Shown here: positions 63,264 to 64,000 of the stretch, piece by piece | Numbering within the stretch: the first letter of the stretch is position 1 | Layout: each line of letters opens with the position of its first letter | Source: Marinobacter shengliensis | GTDB taxonomy: Bacteria; Pseudomonadota; Gammaproteobacteria; Pseudomonadales; Oleiphilaceae | Direction of reading: 5' to 3' | Length of the DNA stretch: 64,000 bases | NCBI RefSeq assembly: GCF_003007715.1 | Contig: NZ_PXNO01000023.1 | Span: forward strand, 372,001-436,000 | Notes under the pieces: model-generated | Databases searched by the model: none | What the model saw: the letters and a program-made list of their open reading frames with translations, nothing else | Told to the model about the DNA's origin: nothing | Program-made: the position numbers and the translations under genes

Positions 63264-64000
63264 ATGGCTTCCCTTGGCCGCCGAATTGGTGACCTGTTTC
63301 GTTCGCTGCAGTTGACGCTGGTTCTGAGCATCGTGGTTCCGCTGCTGATGTTCAGTGGTATTGCGATATATATCGGCCTGGGCGCGGTCGAAAAAGCATT
63401 GAATGAGCGCCTTCGCGAAGACCTTGAGCTGGTTGCCAGGGCGGTCAGCGGCCCCCTGTCCAATGCCCTTGTGGAGAAAGACGAACTGGTGCTTGGGGAA
63501 TCCCTCAAATCCATCTTCCAGATTGGCCGCATTTCCGGGGCGTCCGTGTTTGATGAAGAAGGTAACCGGGTGGCGAGCCTTGGGGTGGCGGATTCTGACG
63601 TCACCAACAGCGTGAGTGCCGAGCGGGTCATCGCCAGTGGCGAGCTGGGTGGTGCTTTCCGGCGGGTTGATGGCGAATCGGTGTTTTCGCAGTTCACGCC
63701 ACTGGTCGGCGAAGACGGCCGCATTCAGGGGCTGCTACAGGTGACCAGGCAGCGCAGTGACTTCCACGACCTGGTGGCCTCCAGCCGCTGGTGGGCGGTG
63801 GGGATCTGGTCTGTGCTGGCTATGACCATCATCCTGGTGGTGGTGCTGGGGCATTACCGTACTGTGGGGCGCCACGTGAATGGATTGATGGAGAACATGG
63901 ATAAACTGGCGCCTGGCCGTTGGCTTCTGGCGACCCCTGCGGCCGGCCCTCGGGAGTTGCGACAGATTCATCGGGGTATTCGGGATATGGGCCGGCGCAT
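63264..64000 (+). CDS. Two-span membrane sensor protein, 3' partial
   Basis: The frame begins with MASLGRRIGDLFRSLQLTLV at an ATG with AGGA seven bases upstream and runs off the window. The first membrane span is at about residues 17-42, the second at about 176-197, giving an extracytoplasmic domain of about 130 residues (ALNERLREDLELVARAVSGP onward) like a sCache/DUF-type sensor. After the second span, a HAMP-like region starts (RTVGRHVNGLMENMDKLAPG). It is probably a histidine kinase or diguanylate cyclase; the output domain lies beyond the window. Confidence 0.8.
   Translation, partial: MASLGRRIGDLFRSLQLTLVLSIVVPLLMFSGIAIYIGLGAVEKALNERLREDLELVARAVSGPLSNALVEKDELVLGESLKSIFQIGRISGASVFDEEGNRVASLGVADSDVTNSVSAERVIASGELGGAFRRVDGESVFSQFTPLVGEDGRIQGLLQVTRQRSDFHDLVASSRWWAVGIWSVLAMTIILVVVLGHYRTVGRHVNGLMENMDKLAPGRWLLATPAAGPRELRQIHRGIRDMGRR

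Overview
The window looks like a chromosomal segment of a marine, hydrocarbon-using gammaproteobacterium, most probably Marinobacter or a close relative. This is inferred from gene content and protein style: an AlkB alkane hydroxylase with beta-oxidation genes, a seven-gene Mrp Na+/H+ antiporter, astA with an Lrp regulator, a leucine dehydrogenase beside a fused indolepyruvate-type ferredoxin oxidoreductase, PhoX, and a Pseudomonas-like CpxRA pair. I see no rRNA, tRNA, CRISPR array, prophage or insertion sequence. Most genes look like core chromosome.

Layout. 0-6.4 kb: end of a periplasmic solute-binding protein, L,D-transpeptidase with a lipoprotein, an AbiTii-domain protein, pcm, and a DUF1338-astA pair. 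6.5-16 kb: Lrp regulator, acyl-CoA ligase, LysR, a lytic-transglycosylase-like protein, ppiC, ybiT, DUF1415, a spermidine-synthase-like protein and dodecin. 16-24.7 kb: membrane metal-hydrolase-like protein, NSS transporter, leucine dehydrogenase, 2-oxoacid ferredoxin oxidoreductase and AzlCD, which together look like amino-acid uptake, oxidation and export. 24.7-36.4 kb: a Ca-loop protein behind a sigma-28 promoter, DUF3750, a FemAB-like protein, a Cpx-type envelope stress module, YigZ, YciH, DadA and a fatty-acid CoA ligase. 36.4-42.2 kb: mrpABCDEFG on the minus strand. 42.5-50.7 kb: fadH, a GlxA-type AraC regulator, acyl-CoA dehydrogenase, enoyl-CoA hydratase and alkB, forming an alkane and fatty-acid block. 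50.9-64 kb: small proteins, a redoxin-like/2OG-Fe(II) oxygenase, phoX, a chemoreceptor, an MFS protein, rlmJ, MscS, an orphan TRAP binding protein, DUF4168 and the start of a membrane sensor.

The most unusual content is a family of seven intergenic hairpin repeats: three of subtype A at 14.1, 14.8 and 26.2 kb, and four of subtype B between 46.0 and 49.4 kb. Each has perfect or near-perfect inverted arms of 20-29 bp around a 54-58 bp core. Each core holds two small hairpins whose loops carry the CsrA/RsmA recognition sequence CANGGAYG (13 of 14 sites exact). The small stems change between copies by paired substitutions while the GGA loops stay fixed. The outer arms also differ between copies, yet nearly always still pair. 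This suggests selection on RNA structure, possibly dispersed CsrA/RsmA-binding or titrating elements. I do not know of a description of such a repeat family.

Regulatory signals that can be read include a 32-bp inverted repeat between astA and its Lrp regulator, two FliA (sigma-28) promoters, a CpxR box in the cpxP/cpxR divergent gap, palindromes ahead of the ferredoxin oxidoreductase and the metal-hydrolase-like gene, and several rho-independent terminators.
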